From Aequorivita aquimaris (GTDB lineage Bacteria; Bacteroidota; Bacteroidia; Flavobacteriales; Flavobacteriaceae): DNA of 64,000 nucleotides. The stretch spans positions 248,001-312,000 of the forward strand of contig NZ_JRWG01000002.1 of the NCBI RefSeq assembly GCF_001573155.1, in the 5' to 3' direction. The position numbers were made by a program, and so were the translations under genes. The notes beneath the pieces are model-generated. The model saw nothing but the letters and a program-made list of their open reading frames with translations, made no database searches and was not told the DNA's origin. Shown here in pieces: positions 16,309-24,484 of the stretch; the stretch's first letter is position 1; every line of letters begins with the position of its first letter.

Positions 16309-17220
16309 ATGAAAATAAATAAATTTATAATTTTAAGCATACTGGGTCTCTTTTTCAGTTGTAAAACTGTGTCCGAGGACAATGGTAAACTAAAAGTTGT
16401 TACAACCACAACTATGCTGACCGACTTGGTTTCTGAAATTGGCGGCGAAAACATTTCACTGCAAGGTTTGATGGGTGCAGGCGTAGATCCGCATCTTTAT
16501 AAAGCTAGTGAGGGTGATGTTACAAAACTTTATGAGGCTGATATTATTTTTTACAGCGGCTTACATTTGGAAGGAAAACTTGTGGATATTTTTGAAAAAA
16601 TGGAGGGTAAAAAAAATACTGTTTCTTTGGGAGATAAATTGCCGAAAAATGAATTGATCCCTTCGGAATATTTCGCTTCAAACTACGATCCCCACGTTTG
16701 GTTCAATATTCAGTTTTTTAAGCAATTTGCGCACCTTGTAACTGATGAGCTTTCAAAAGCAGATCCTGAAAACGCAGAAAACTATTCCAAAAACAACAAA
16801 GAATATCAACAAAAACTAGATGCCCTAGAAACTGAAATCAAATCCACTATTGCAACATTGCCTGAAGAAAAGCGCATTTTGGTGACTGCGCACGATGCCT
16901 TCAATTATTTCGGAAAAGCGTATGGCTTTCAAGTAGTGGGATTGCAGGGAATTTCCACGGCAACCGAGGCAGGCGTAAAAGACGTGCAAAATCTTTCAGA
17001 ATTTATAATTCAAAATAGCATAAAAGCCATTTTCGTAGAAAGTTCGGTTCCCAGACGTACCATTGAGGCGCTTCAGCAAGCGGTTCTCTCAAAAAACCAT
17101 AATGTTGAAATCGGCGGTTCACTTTACAGTGATGCACTGGGCGATTCCGGAACCGAGGAAGGCACCTATATTGGGATGTTCAAATACAATGTAAATACAA
17201 TTGTAAACGCTCTAAAATAA
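16309..17220 (+). CDS. TroA-like metal ABC transporter substrate-binding lipoprotein
   Basis: A 303-residue lipoprotein (lipobox near LGLFFSCK) that captures a divalent metal in the periplasm. Metal ligands are visible: His in VDPHLYKAS, His in YDPHVWFN, His in [11 protein letters not shown] and Asp in [10 protein letters not shown], giving the His-His-His-Asp pattern of TroA-like proteins. The family is A-1/cluster 9, which carries Mn2+, Zn2+ or Fe2+. The ATG at 16309 opens a lipoprotein signal; a longer frame from 16228 overlaps the repressor gene. Confidence 0.9.
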   Translation: MKINKFIILSILGLFFSCKTVSEDNGKLKVVTTTTMLTDLVSEIGGENISLQGLMGAGVDPHLYKASEGDVTKLYEADIIFYSGLHLEGKLVDIFEKMEGKKNTVSLGDKLPKNELIPSEYFASNYDPHVWFNIQFFKQFAHLVTDELSKADPENAENYSKNNKEYQQKLDALETEIKSTIATLPEEKRILVTAHDAFNYFGKAYGFQVVGLQGISTATEAGVKDVQNLSEFIIQNSIKAIFVESSVPRRTIEALQQAVLSKNHNVEIGGSLYSDALGDSGTEEGTYIGMFKYNVNTIVNALK

Positions 17221-17239
17221 GGAAACAAACAGTATAAAA

Positions 17240-17980
17240 ATGGACAATCAAACACTTGCAGTACAGATAGATGATCTTACCGTGGCCTACAATTATAAGC
17301 CAGTATTGTGGGACATTGACCTGTCTGTGCCGGAAGGGGTTTTAATGGCAATCGTTGGGCCAAACGGCGCGGGAAAATCTACACTTATCAAAACTATTTT
17401 GGGTATTATTAAACCCATTGCCGGAACTGTTTCCATTTATGGAAAACCCTACTCCAAACAAAGGAAACTGGTCGCCTATGTACCGCAAAAAGGCAGTGTG
17501 GATTGGGATTTTCCCACCACCGCGCTTGATGTGGTTATGATGGGAACTTATGGAAATTTAGGTTGGATAAAACGGCCCGGACAGAAGGAGAAAAAAATTG
17601 CCTTGGAATCCATGGAAAAAGTGGATATGCTTGCTTATAAAAACAGACAAATAAGCCAATTGAGCGGCGGGCAACAACAACGGGTGTTTTTGGCCCGAGC
17701 GTTGGCACAGGACGCTTCCATTTATTTTATGGACGAACCCTTTCAGGGGGTTGATGCAACAACCGAAATTGCCATAATCAATATTTTAAAGGAACTGCGA
17801 AAAGCCGGTAAAACGGTAGTCGTGGTTCATCACGATTTACAAACCGTCCCAGAATACTTTGATTGGGTAACTTTTTTAAATGTGAAGAAAATAGCCACGG
17901 GGCCTGTAAAAGATATTTTTAATGATGACAATCTTACCAAGACTTATGGGATTAATTACAAAGTAGCGGTTAATAAATAG
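17240..17980 (+). CDS. Metal ABC transporter ATP-binding protein
   Basis: A 246-residue ATPase with Walker [18 protein letters not shown]-loop [23 protein letters not shown] signature [16 protein letters not shown], Walker B IYFMDEP and the H-loop VVHHD. The [12 protein letters not shown] segment is characteristic of the Mn/Fe/Zn (cluster 9) transporters. It powers the two permeases encoded downstream. Genes are separated by only 19 and 48 bp, so the operon is tight. Confidence 0.93.
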   Translation: MDNQTLAVQIDDLTVAYNYKPVLWDIDLSVPEGVLMAIVGPNGAGKSTLIKTILGIIKPIAGTVSIYGKPYSKQRKLVAYVPQKGSVDWDFPTTALDVVMMGTYGNLGWIKRPGQKEKKIALESMEKVDMLAYKNRQISQLSGGQQQRVFLARALAQDASIYFMDEPFQGVDATTEIAIINILKELRKAGKTVVVVHHDLQTVPEYFDWVTFLNVKKIATGPVKDIFNDDNLTKTYGINYKVAVNK

Positions 17981-18028
17981 TCTGTAGACGATACTTTAAA
18001 ATTTTAGTAGATTTTTTCAAAATAAAAG

Positions 18029-19153
18029 ATGAATATCCAAGAATACTTCGAACTGGTTTGGACAGATTACACCCTACGCACCATCACGCTGGGAACGGCG
18101 GTATTGGGCGCAATTTGTGGTATGTTGGGCAGTTTTGCGGTACTTCGGAAACAAAGCTTGCTGGGTGATGCCATCTCGCACGCGGCCCTTCCCGGCATTG
18201 CATTGGCATTTTTAATTACCGGCGCTAAAGATTCAGGAACATTATTATTGGGTGCATTGGTTAGTGGTGTAATAGGAACATTTTGGATTCGGGGAATTAC
18301 TACAAAAACACATTTAAAAAGTGATACGGCACTCGGATTAATCCTTTCAATATTTTTCGGTTTTGGAATGCTGCTGCTCACTTTTATTCAAAAACAACCC
18401 AACGCCAACCAGGCTGGGCTGGATAAATACCTCTTTGGCCAAGCCGCAACCCTTATGGAAAGTGATGTACGGTTGATGATTATCGTAACCGGAATTTCAC
18501 TTTTTGTAATGGTTCTGTTTTGGAAGGAATTCAAAATACTCCTTTTTGATGCAGATTATACAAAAACCCTTGGCTTCAACACAAAATTTATTGATGTTTT
18601 GATTACCTTTTTAATTGTCTTGGCTATCGTCCTGGGGCTGCAAACCGTGGGGGTAGTTTTAATGAGTGCAATACTACTTGCACCTGCAGCCGCAGCCCGT
18701 CAATGGACAAATAACCTGGGCACTATGGTATTATTGGCAGCTGTATTTGGGGCTCTTTCAGGCGTCTTCGGAACAGCCATAAGCGCCAGTCAAAACAATC
18801 TTTCTACCGGACCCGTAATTGTATTGGTTGCAGGAGTGTTCGTTTTGTTCTCCTTTATATTTTCGCACAAGAGAGGGCTTTTGTTTCGGGAGATTCGTTT
18901 TAGAAAAAATCGTACAGATCTAAAACTGATGAAAACCCTTCAGTTTATGTACGGCATTGCGCAAGAGCATGAAAATATTTCGCATCCGCACGCTATTCGT
19001 ATTTTGAATAATTTCTACGGTTTTACAAAAGGTTCACTTAAAAAGTTAGAAAATGAAGGATGGATAGCCATTGATGGACAACAATGGGCAATGACCCCAA
19101 AAGGTTATAAACAAGCGCAGGAAATGTATAATCAAAAACCCATAAATGAGTAA
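18029..19153 (+). CDS. Metal ABC transporter permease with C-terminal winged-helix-like domain
   Basis: A 374-residue inner-membrane permease of the ZnuB/TroC type: about 8 helices over residues 10-285, with GDAISHAALPGIALAF near the start and AAAARQWTNNLGTM later. The last ~80 residues are soluble and look like a winged-helix/MntR-like domain (PHAIRILNNFYGFTKGSLKKL ... TPKGYKQAQEM). Overlaps the next permease by 8 bases (ATGAGTAA), so the two are coupled and likely form the heterodimeric channel. Confidence 0.9.
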   Translation: MNIQEYFELVWTDYTLRTITLGTAVLGAICGMLGSFAVLRKQSLLGDAISHAALPGIALAFLITGAKDSGTLLLGALVSGVIGTFWIRGITTKTHLKSDTALGLILSIFFGFGMLLLTFIQKQPNANQAGLDKYLFGQAATLMESDVRLMIIVTGISLFVMVLFWKEFKILLFDADYTKTLGFNTKFIDVLITFLIVLAIVLGLQTVGVVLMSAILLAPAAAARQWTNNLGTMVLLAAVFGALSGVFGTAISASQNNLSTGPVIVLVAGVFVLFSFIFSHKRGLLFREIRFRKNRTDLKLMKTLQFMYGIAQEHENISHPHAIRILNNFYGFTKGSLKKLENEGWIAIDGQQWAMTPKGYKQAQEMYNQKPINE

Positions 19154-20306
19154 TCCACAGATAGAGATACAGCTAATTGCAGCCATTGTGGCTATAGCCT
19201 GTGCAATTCCCGGTGTATTTTTGGTGCTTCGGAAAATGGCTCTAATTAGTGATGCCATTAGCCATTCCATTCTTCCGGGTATCGTTATTGGTTTCTTCAT
19301 TACACAGGATTTAAATTCCCCATTATTAATTCTTTTGGCAGCATTAACAGGTGTTATTACTGTTGTAATGGTAGAGTTTATCCAAAAAACGGGACTGGTT
19401 AAGGAAGATACGGCAATCGGTCTTGTTTTTCCGGTTTTGTTTAGCATAGGCGTTATACTAATTGCAAAAAATGCAAACGATGTGCACTTGGACGTTGACG
19501 CTGTTTTATTGGGTGAACTTGCTTTTGCCCCTTTTGATAGATTGATGGTGGGAGGCGCAGATTGGGGACCAAAATCACTTTGGGTAATGGGAAGCATTTT
19601 ATTTATTACAATAAGCTTGCTAATATTATTTTTTAAAGAATTAAAAGTAACCACTTTTGATGCTGGGCTTTCTTCAGTATTGGGTATTTCCCCTGTGGTT
19701 ATGCATTATGGGCTGATGTCGGTTTCTTCTGTGACCGTGGTGGGAGCCTTTGATGCCGTGGGAGCAATTCTGGTTGTGGCTTTAATGATAGCTCCCGCAG
19801 CTACGGCCTATTTGCTTACTGAAGACTTGAAAAAAATGATTTGGCTTTCAATATTATTTGGAGTGTTTTCGGCAATTTCGGGATATTGGGTCGCCAATAT
19901 TCTTGACGCCTCCATTTCTGGATCTATAGCTACAACTTTGGGAGTGGTTTTTCTTTTGGTTTATTTATTTGCTCCCAAAAAAGGCCTAATATCTGTTCTG
20001 TATCGTCAAAAACAACAACGCATCGAGGTTTCGCTCATAACTTTTCTGTTACACTTAAACCGACATGAGGAAGAAAGTGAGAGGCATATAAACCACCTGC
20101 AAGAGCATATTAATTGGCGGGCAGTTCGCGCTAGATCTGTATTGGATTTAGCCGAAAAAAACAATCTCGTGGAAATAGAAAACCAGGTGGTTTCCTTAAC
20201 AGAAAAGGGATTGGCTTTCACCGAAAAATCGCTGGAATACATAATCAACAATAAAGATGAAAAAATTGAGCCGATGAAAGAAGATTTCTTTCTTTTCCGA
20301 GGATAA
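19146..20306 (+). CDS. Second metal ABC transporter permease with C-terminal winged-helix-like domain
   Basis: A 386-residue permease of the same family (ISDAISHSILPGIVIGFF; helices across residues 5-280). The soluble C-terminus (about 290-386) again resembles a small helix-turn-helix/winged-helix unit: HINHLQEHINWRAVRARSVL then ENQVVSLTEKGLAFTEKSLE. It is the last gene of the operon led by the MntR-like repressor. The two permeases are paralogues and presumably pair. Confidence 0.9.
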   Translation: MSNPQIEIQLIAAIVAIACAIPGVFLVLRKMALISDAISHSILPGIVIGFFITQDLNSPLLILLAALTGVITVVMVEFIQKTGLVKEDTAIGLVFPVLFSIGVILIAKNANDVHLDVDAVLLGELAFAPFDRLMVGGADWGPKSLWVMGSILFITISLLILFFKELKVTTFDAGLSSVLGISPVVMHYGLMSVSSVTVVGAFDAVGAILVVALMIAPAATAYLLTEDLKKMIWLSILFGVFSAISGYWVANILDASISGSIATTLGVVFLLVYLFAPKKGLISVLYRQKQQRIEVSLITFLLHLNRHEEESERHINHLQEHINWRAVRARSVLDLAEKNNLVEIENQVVSLTEKGLAFTEKSLEYIINNKDEKIEPMKEDFFLFRG

Positions 20307-20420
20307 AATATATATTTTGGAATTTTTTACAATACAGAAATTTCTCAAAGCGATTTTGCTTCTCCAGTTTTCTGGCACTATTTTTTATAGTATCTTTAAA
20401 ATTGAAAAAACTTATACCTA

Positions 20421-20837
20421 ATGAAAAAATCACTCTTAGCAATCATAATTCTATTTTCAACTTTTGCTTTTGGACAGGAAGATTCCGCAGAGACCCCTAA
20501 AATAGCCGTAAAAGTTCCCAAAGGGGAAACCGTAGTTTTAAAAGGTGTTTCCATAAAATTTATGGAAGTAATGGAAGACTCCCGTTGTCCCGAAGGCGTG
20601 GACTGTATCTGGGCCGGACGTGCCATTGTTAAGGCGAAGGTTACCGCAAATGGAAAAACCGAAGAAAAGCTTTTAACCTTTGGGGAGGTAAGATCTGGAG
20701 AAGAAAAAAACACTAATCTTTATAGCTCGGCCAACTTTGCCATCAATGGATTGACACTTAAGCCCTATCCTACTGCGGAGAGCGCAGGCAATATCAATAA
20801 TTATGTATTGTTGGTTTGCGAAGAGAAGAATAAGTAA
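20421..20837 (+). CDS. Exported protein with a CPEGVDC motif, function unknown
   Basis: A 138-residue protein with signal peptide MKKSLLAIIILFSTFAFGQ and a mature domain carrying SRCPEGVDCIWAGRAIVKAK. This paired-Cys motif recurs in a family of small secreted Bacteroidetes proteins of unknown role, and the second part is beta-rich. A third Cys lies near the end (VLLVCEE). A TATCTTTA element at 20390-20397 may be its -7 motif. Its end is only 1 base from the convergent Cys-rich gene. Confidence 0.75.
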   Translation: MKKSLLAIIILFSTFAFGQEDSAETPKIAVKVPKGETVVLKGVSIKFMEVMEDSRCPEGVDCIWAGRAIVKAKVTANGKTEEKLLTFGEVRSGEEKNTNLYSSANFAINGLTLKPYPTAESAGNINNYVLLVCEEKNK

Positions 20838-20996
20838 TTAATGACAGCCGCAATCTTTTTTGCCACATTTGGTTTTACCGCCATCAAGCGTGCCATTTGA
20901 GTTTTGGCGCGATTCAAAAATTGGGTTCCAAACAAACTTTTTAAGCAAAAAGCCTGCTGCAATGGAAAACGTTATTAATACCAATATTGTTTGCAT
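20838..20996 (-). CDS. FeoB-associated Cys-rich membrane protein 2
   Basis: A 52-residue peptide: N-terminal hydrophobic helix (QTILVLITFSIAAGFLL), then FVWNPIFESR and a Cys-rich tail KTKCGKKDCGCH. It matches the FeoB-associated Cys-rich membrane protein pattern (helix, W-x-P, C-x4-C-x-C). It is the second of two tandem paralogues downstream of feoB and too short for most gene callers. It probably assists iron delivery through FeoB; mechanism unknown. Confidence 0.8.
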   Translation of the reverse strand: MQTILVLITFSIAAGFLLKKFVWNPIFESRQNSNGTLDGGKTKCGKKDCGCH

Positions 20997-21077
20997 AGTG
21001 CAAAGATAGTCTAAAGAATTTCAAGCCACAACTATAGCTATCTAGAAAGAGCACTATACCAAACTGTTCCTTCGAAG

Positions 21078-21221
21078 TTAACGAAAACTGCATTTGCCAC
21101 AGTCAGAATGGTCTCCCGGTTTATTCTTTTTATTTGCGGTTTCAAATGGACTCCAAACAAAGCGCGTTACAAGAAAGCACACTGCTACAATAAAGGCTGC
21201 CAAGACGAGTAATGTTTGCAT
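21078..21221 (-). CDS. FeoB-associated Cys-rich membrane protein 1
   Basis: A 47-residue peptide with a membrane helix (TLLVLAAFIVAVCFLVT), the shared FVWSPFE motif and a tail with DCGKCSFR (C-x2-C). It begins 16 bases after the feoB stop on the same strand, so it is in the feo operon. It is a paralogue of the 52-residue peptide that follows after 81 bases; the two differ in their tail Cys pattern. Confidence 0.8.
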   Translation of the reverse strand: MQTLLVLAAFIVAVCFLVTRFVWSPFETANKKNKPGDHSDCGKCSFR

Positions 21222-21237
21222 AACAAAATAATTTATT

Positions 21238-23337
21238 CTATTTCAAAAATTGATAGGCTGCCAATGCTACCACATAGGCAATGGCACTCATAACGAACAG
21301 CTGCCACATAGGCCATTTCCAACTGTTAGTTTCTTTTTTTACAATTGCCAAGGTGCTCATACACTGCATTGCAAAAGCATAGAACAGCAGTAACGAAACT
21401 CCACTTGCAAAATTGAAGAGTGGACCGCCCAAAACTGGGTTTATTTCCGCAGCCATTCTATTTTTAATTGTCTCTTCTTCCTCACTTCCTACACTGTAAA
21501 TGGTTGCAAGGGTACCCACAAAAACTTCCCGTGCGGCAAAAGAACTTACAATGGCAATTCCTATTTTCCAATCGTACCCTAATGGCCTAACGGCAGGTTC
21601 AATAGCGTGGCCTATTCTTCCTATATAGGAATGTTCCAGTTTATAGGAATCTATATGCATCTCAATTTCTTCTTCTGAAAGATTTTGAGAAGCGTATTCG
21701 TTAGTGATAATTTCTTCAGCGTCGTTAAAATTTCCCGGACCATAAGACGCCATTACCCATAGAATTATCGAAATAGCAAGAATTATTTTTCCTGCTCCAA
21801 AAACAAAGGCTTTGGTTTTTTCAACTACGGTAATAATTACGTTTTTAGGCAAGGGAAGTTTATAATTGGGCATTTCAACTACAAAAAAACTTTTGCTCCG
21901 TATTTTCAAAATTTTGTCGAGCAAATAGGCAGAAAATATAGCCGCTCCAAATCCTAAAATATACATAAACATTAGGGTAAGCCCTTGCAGGCTGAAAATT
22001 CCCAAAACACGTGTATCGGGAATTACCAAAGCAATGATTATTAAATAAACGGGCAGACGCGCTGAACAGGTTGTGAAAGGTGTAACCAAAATGGTTATCA
22101 ATCGTTCCTTCCAATTTTCAATATTACGGGTAGCCATAATTGCTGGAATAGCGCAGGCAGTTCCCGCAACAAGCGGCACCACACTTTTTCCGCTGAGCCC
22201 AAAACGGCGCATGACGCGATCCATTAAAAAGACCACACGGCTCATATAGCCTGTTTCTTCCAAAATTGAAATGAAGAGAAAAAGAAACGCAATCTGCGGA
22301 ATAAAAATAACGATTCCGCCAAGTCCCGGAATAATTCCTTCAGCTATCAAATTTGTAAAATCCCCTGCCGGTAATGTGTTTTTGGTCCATTCGCTTAAAG
22401 ATGCAAAGGTGCTGTCTATAAAATCCATGGGGTACGCACTCCAATCAAAAATAGCTTGAAAAATAAGGAGTAGAATTCCGAAGAAAATAACATATCCCCA
22501 AACCTTGTGGGTCAAGATACGATCCAAGCGGCTTCTTAAATCCTTTGCGTTTGCAGTATCTATATGAAGGGTCTGCTTTAAGGTCTCATTTATAAACTGA
22601 TACCTCGCTACCGTTTCCTTTTGCTGAAGTCTTTTCAGATTGCTCACCGACTCGGTTTGAAAGGAAGCTACCCCCTTTAATTCATTTCGGTCCAATTTAC
22701 CAAAATTGACGTCTTGGGTTATTACCAACCATAATTTATAAAGATCCTGATTGGGAAATGCTTTTCGCAGACGATCAAAATATTCTGGAGAAATCCTCGA
22801 AGCGTTCAAGCAGGGTTTTGTGGAAAGCTGATTGTAGTTTTCTATCAATTCCTTTAAATAATCAAAACCAAGATTTTTGCGTGAGCTGATAAGTGCAATT
22901 TTGGTTTGCAACTTTTCTTCAAGCAAGGGTATATCTAATGTTATGGCTTTCCGTTTCATACGGTCAGACATATTTATGGCAAGAATGGCAGGGATGCCCA
23001 AATCTTTTATTTGTGTGAAAAGTAGTAGATTTCTCTTAAGGTTTTCTACGTCGGCAACTACTACCGCAACATCTGGAAAGTCTTTATCGTTTTTGTTAAG
23101 TAGCAGTTCTATTACCACATTTTCGTCTAGTGATGAAGCGTTAAGGCTATAGGTTCCCGGTAAATCGAGAATGTGGACTTTACAGGCTCGGCCAAATTTG
23201 CAGGTACCCTGTTTTTTTTCAACAGTAATTCCGGGATAGTTCCCCACTTTTTGGTTCAGCCCCGTGAGCCGATTAAACACAGAGGTTTTTCCGGTATTTG
23301 GGTTTCCAATAAGTGCAACGTTTATGTGCTTTGCCAT
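21238..23337 (-). CDS. feoB: Ferrous iron transporter B
   Basis: A 699-residue inner-membrane Fe2+ transporter. The N-terminal G domain has G1 ALIGNPNTGKTSVFNRL, G3 ILDLPGTYSL and G4 AINMSDRMKRK. The membrane part contains two Gate (nucleoside-recognition) regions with FIPQIAFLFLFISILEETGY and the paired FTTCSARLP / FAAREVFVG motifs that carry the conserved Cys and Arg. Length is typical. feoA precedes it by 6 bases and two Cys-rich peptides follow. Confidence 0.96.
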   Translation of the reverse strand: MAKHINVALIGNPNTGKTSVFNRLTGLNQKVGNYPGITVEKKQGTCKFGRACKVHILDLPGTYSLNASSLDENVVIELLLNKNDKDFPDVAVVVADVENLKRNLLLFTQIKDLGIPAILAINMSDRMKRKAITLDIPLLEEKLQTKIALISSRKNLGFDYLKELIENYNQLSTKPCLNASRISPEYFDRLRKAFPNQDLYKLWLVITQDVNFGKLDRNELKGVASFQTESVSNLKRLQQKETVARYQFINETLKQTLHIDTANAKDLRSRLDRILTHKVWGYVIFFGILLLIFQAIFDWSAYPMDFIDSTFASLSEWTKNTLPAGDFTNLIAEGIIPGLGGIVIFIPQIAFLFLFISILEETGYMSRVVFLMDRVMRRFGLSGKSVVPLVAGTACAIPAIMATRNIENWKERLITILVTPFTTCSARLPVYLIIIALVIPDTRVLGIFSLQGLTLMFMYILGFGAAIFSAYLLDKILKIRSKSFFVVEMPNYKLPLPKNVIITVVEKTKAFVFGAGKIILAISIILWVMASYGPGNFNDAEEIITNEYASQNLSEEEIEMHIDSYKLEHSYIGRIGHAIEPAVRPLGYDWKIGIAIVSSFAAREVFVGTLATIYSVGSEEEETIKNRMAAEINPVLGGPLFNFASGVSLLLFYAFAMQCMSTLAIVKKETNSWKWPMWQLFVMSAIAYVVALAAYQFLK

Positions 23338-23343
23338 TATTAT

Positions 23344-23571
23344 TTATATCAATTCAATTTCAATCTTGCTGGCCGTTTCCTTACGAATGGCAAGATGGCT
23401 TCCGTTGATGTTCAAATATAGCGGATCATTGAAAGGAGCCATTTGTACCAAAGAGACCTCATTACCGGGCAAACAGCCCATCTCCAATAGCTTTAAGGGA
23501 ACAACATCTATTGAAAATTCCTTGATAATGCCGCGTTGCCCTTTTTTAAGTGAAGCAATAGTAATAACCAT
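23344..23571 (-). CDS. feoA: FeoA family protein
   Basis: A 75-residue SH3-like beta-barrel protein (MVITIASLKKGQRGIIKEF ... LLEMGCLPGNEVSLVQMAPF ... LAIRKETASKIEIELI), the small cytosolic partner of FeoB. I chose the ATG at 23571, where the family begins; an open frame extends 35 codons further upstream but contains the promoter. The gene sits 6 bases before feoB. Confidence 0.92.
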   Translation of the reverse strand: MVITIASLKKGQRGIIKEFSIDVVPLKLLEMGCLPGNEVSLVQMAPFNDPLYLNINGSHLAIRKETASKIEIELI

Positions 23572-23600
23572 CTTTTTATTTAGATTGATTTTAAACAAGG

Positions 23601-23608
23601 CAAAAGTA
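23601..23608 (-). promoter_or_regulatory. -7 promoter element of the feoAB operon
   Basis: Minus-strand TACTTTTG, an exact TAnnTTTG match, 30 bases upstream of the feoA ATG. Confidence 0.55.
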
Positions 23609-23680
23609 AAGGAAAAAAAGGACGTGGGAAAAGACCTTTTGAGATTTTTTAGGCACTGCCGTTTTTCAACCTGCAAGAAA

Positions 23681-24346
23681 TTAATCTTCCTGTTTCAAAA
23701 TTTGGATATCTGCCAATAATTTTTCAATGGCCTCGGGATCTGTACCGTCGTAAAAACCACGGATTCGCTTCTTTTTGTCCACAAGTACAAAATTTTCGGT
23801 ATGTACCAGAGCGTTTTCGGAATAGGGAACATCCTTTGCCGCGAGATACGATTTTCTTGCGAGATCGTAGATTTCCTTTTTATCGCCAGTTACTAAATTC
23901 CATTTGGCATCATCCACACCTTTTTCCATTGCGTATTTTTTAAGTTGTGCAACACTGTCTATCTCTGGGGTTACGGTATGTGAAAGAAGCAAGACCTCAT
24001 TATCGTTTTTCAATTCTTCTTGAATTTTCACCATATGGTCTGTCATGATAGGGCAAATGGTCTGGCAAGTAGTGAAGAAAAAATCTGCCACGTAAATTTT
24101 ATCGCTGTAATCTTTTTGGGTAATCATTTTGCCGTTTTGGTTGGTAAGGCTAAAATCTGCAATAGTATGATATTTCTTCACGTATTGAAGCGTGCTGTCC
24201 ACAAGTTCTGTTGAAACATCTGCCGGCTGATAGATTTTTAGCACTTCTTTCGGCTTCAATATTTGATATATTACAGAAATGATAATGATGGAAAGCACCA
24301 ATAAAACAACTGCTAAGAATTTATATTTTTTGAAGAAAGTAAGCAT
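23681..24346 (-). CDS. SCO1/SenC/PrrC family copper chaperone-like protein
   Basis: A 221-residue membrane-anchored thioredoxin-fold protein. An N-terminal helix (about residues 9-30) is followed by the redox/Cu site TTCQTICPIM (C-x3-C) and the conserved His in VHTENFVLVD. The family helps assemble cytochrome c oxidase CuA or transfers electrons to it. It is encoded upstream of feoA on the same strand but separated by about 110 bp holding a promoter motif. Confidence 0.9.
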   Translation of the reverse strand: MLTFFKKYKFLAVVLLVLSIIIISVIYQILKPKEVLKIYQPADVSTELVDSTLQYVKKYHTIADFSLTNQNGKMITQKDYSDKIYVADFFFTTCQTICPIMTDHMVKIQEELKNDNEVLLLSHTVTPEIDSVAQLKKYAMEKGVDDAKWNLVTGDKKEIYDLARKSYLAAKDVPYSENALVHTENFVLVDKKKRIRGFYDGTDPEAIEKLLADIQILKQED

Positions 24347-24484
24347 TGCGTTAAATTTTAGACTGAAGGCATATAATTGGCTGCAAAAATAAGTTGCAAA
24401 ACTTTCAAAATGAATACATTTAACATCCGAATTTTAGAATGATATTCTTTTTTAACCGAATTGTAATCAAAATGATTTTCTACA

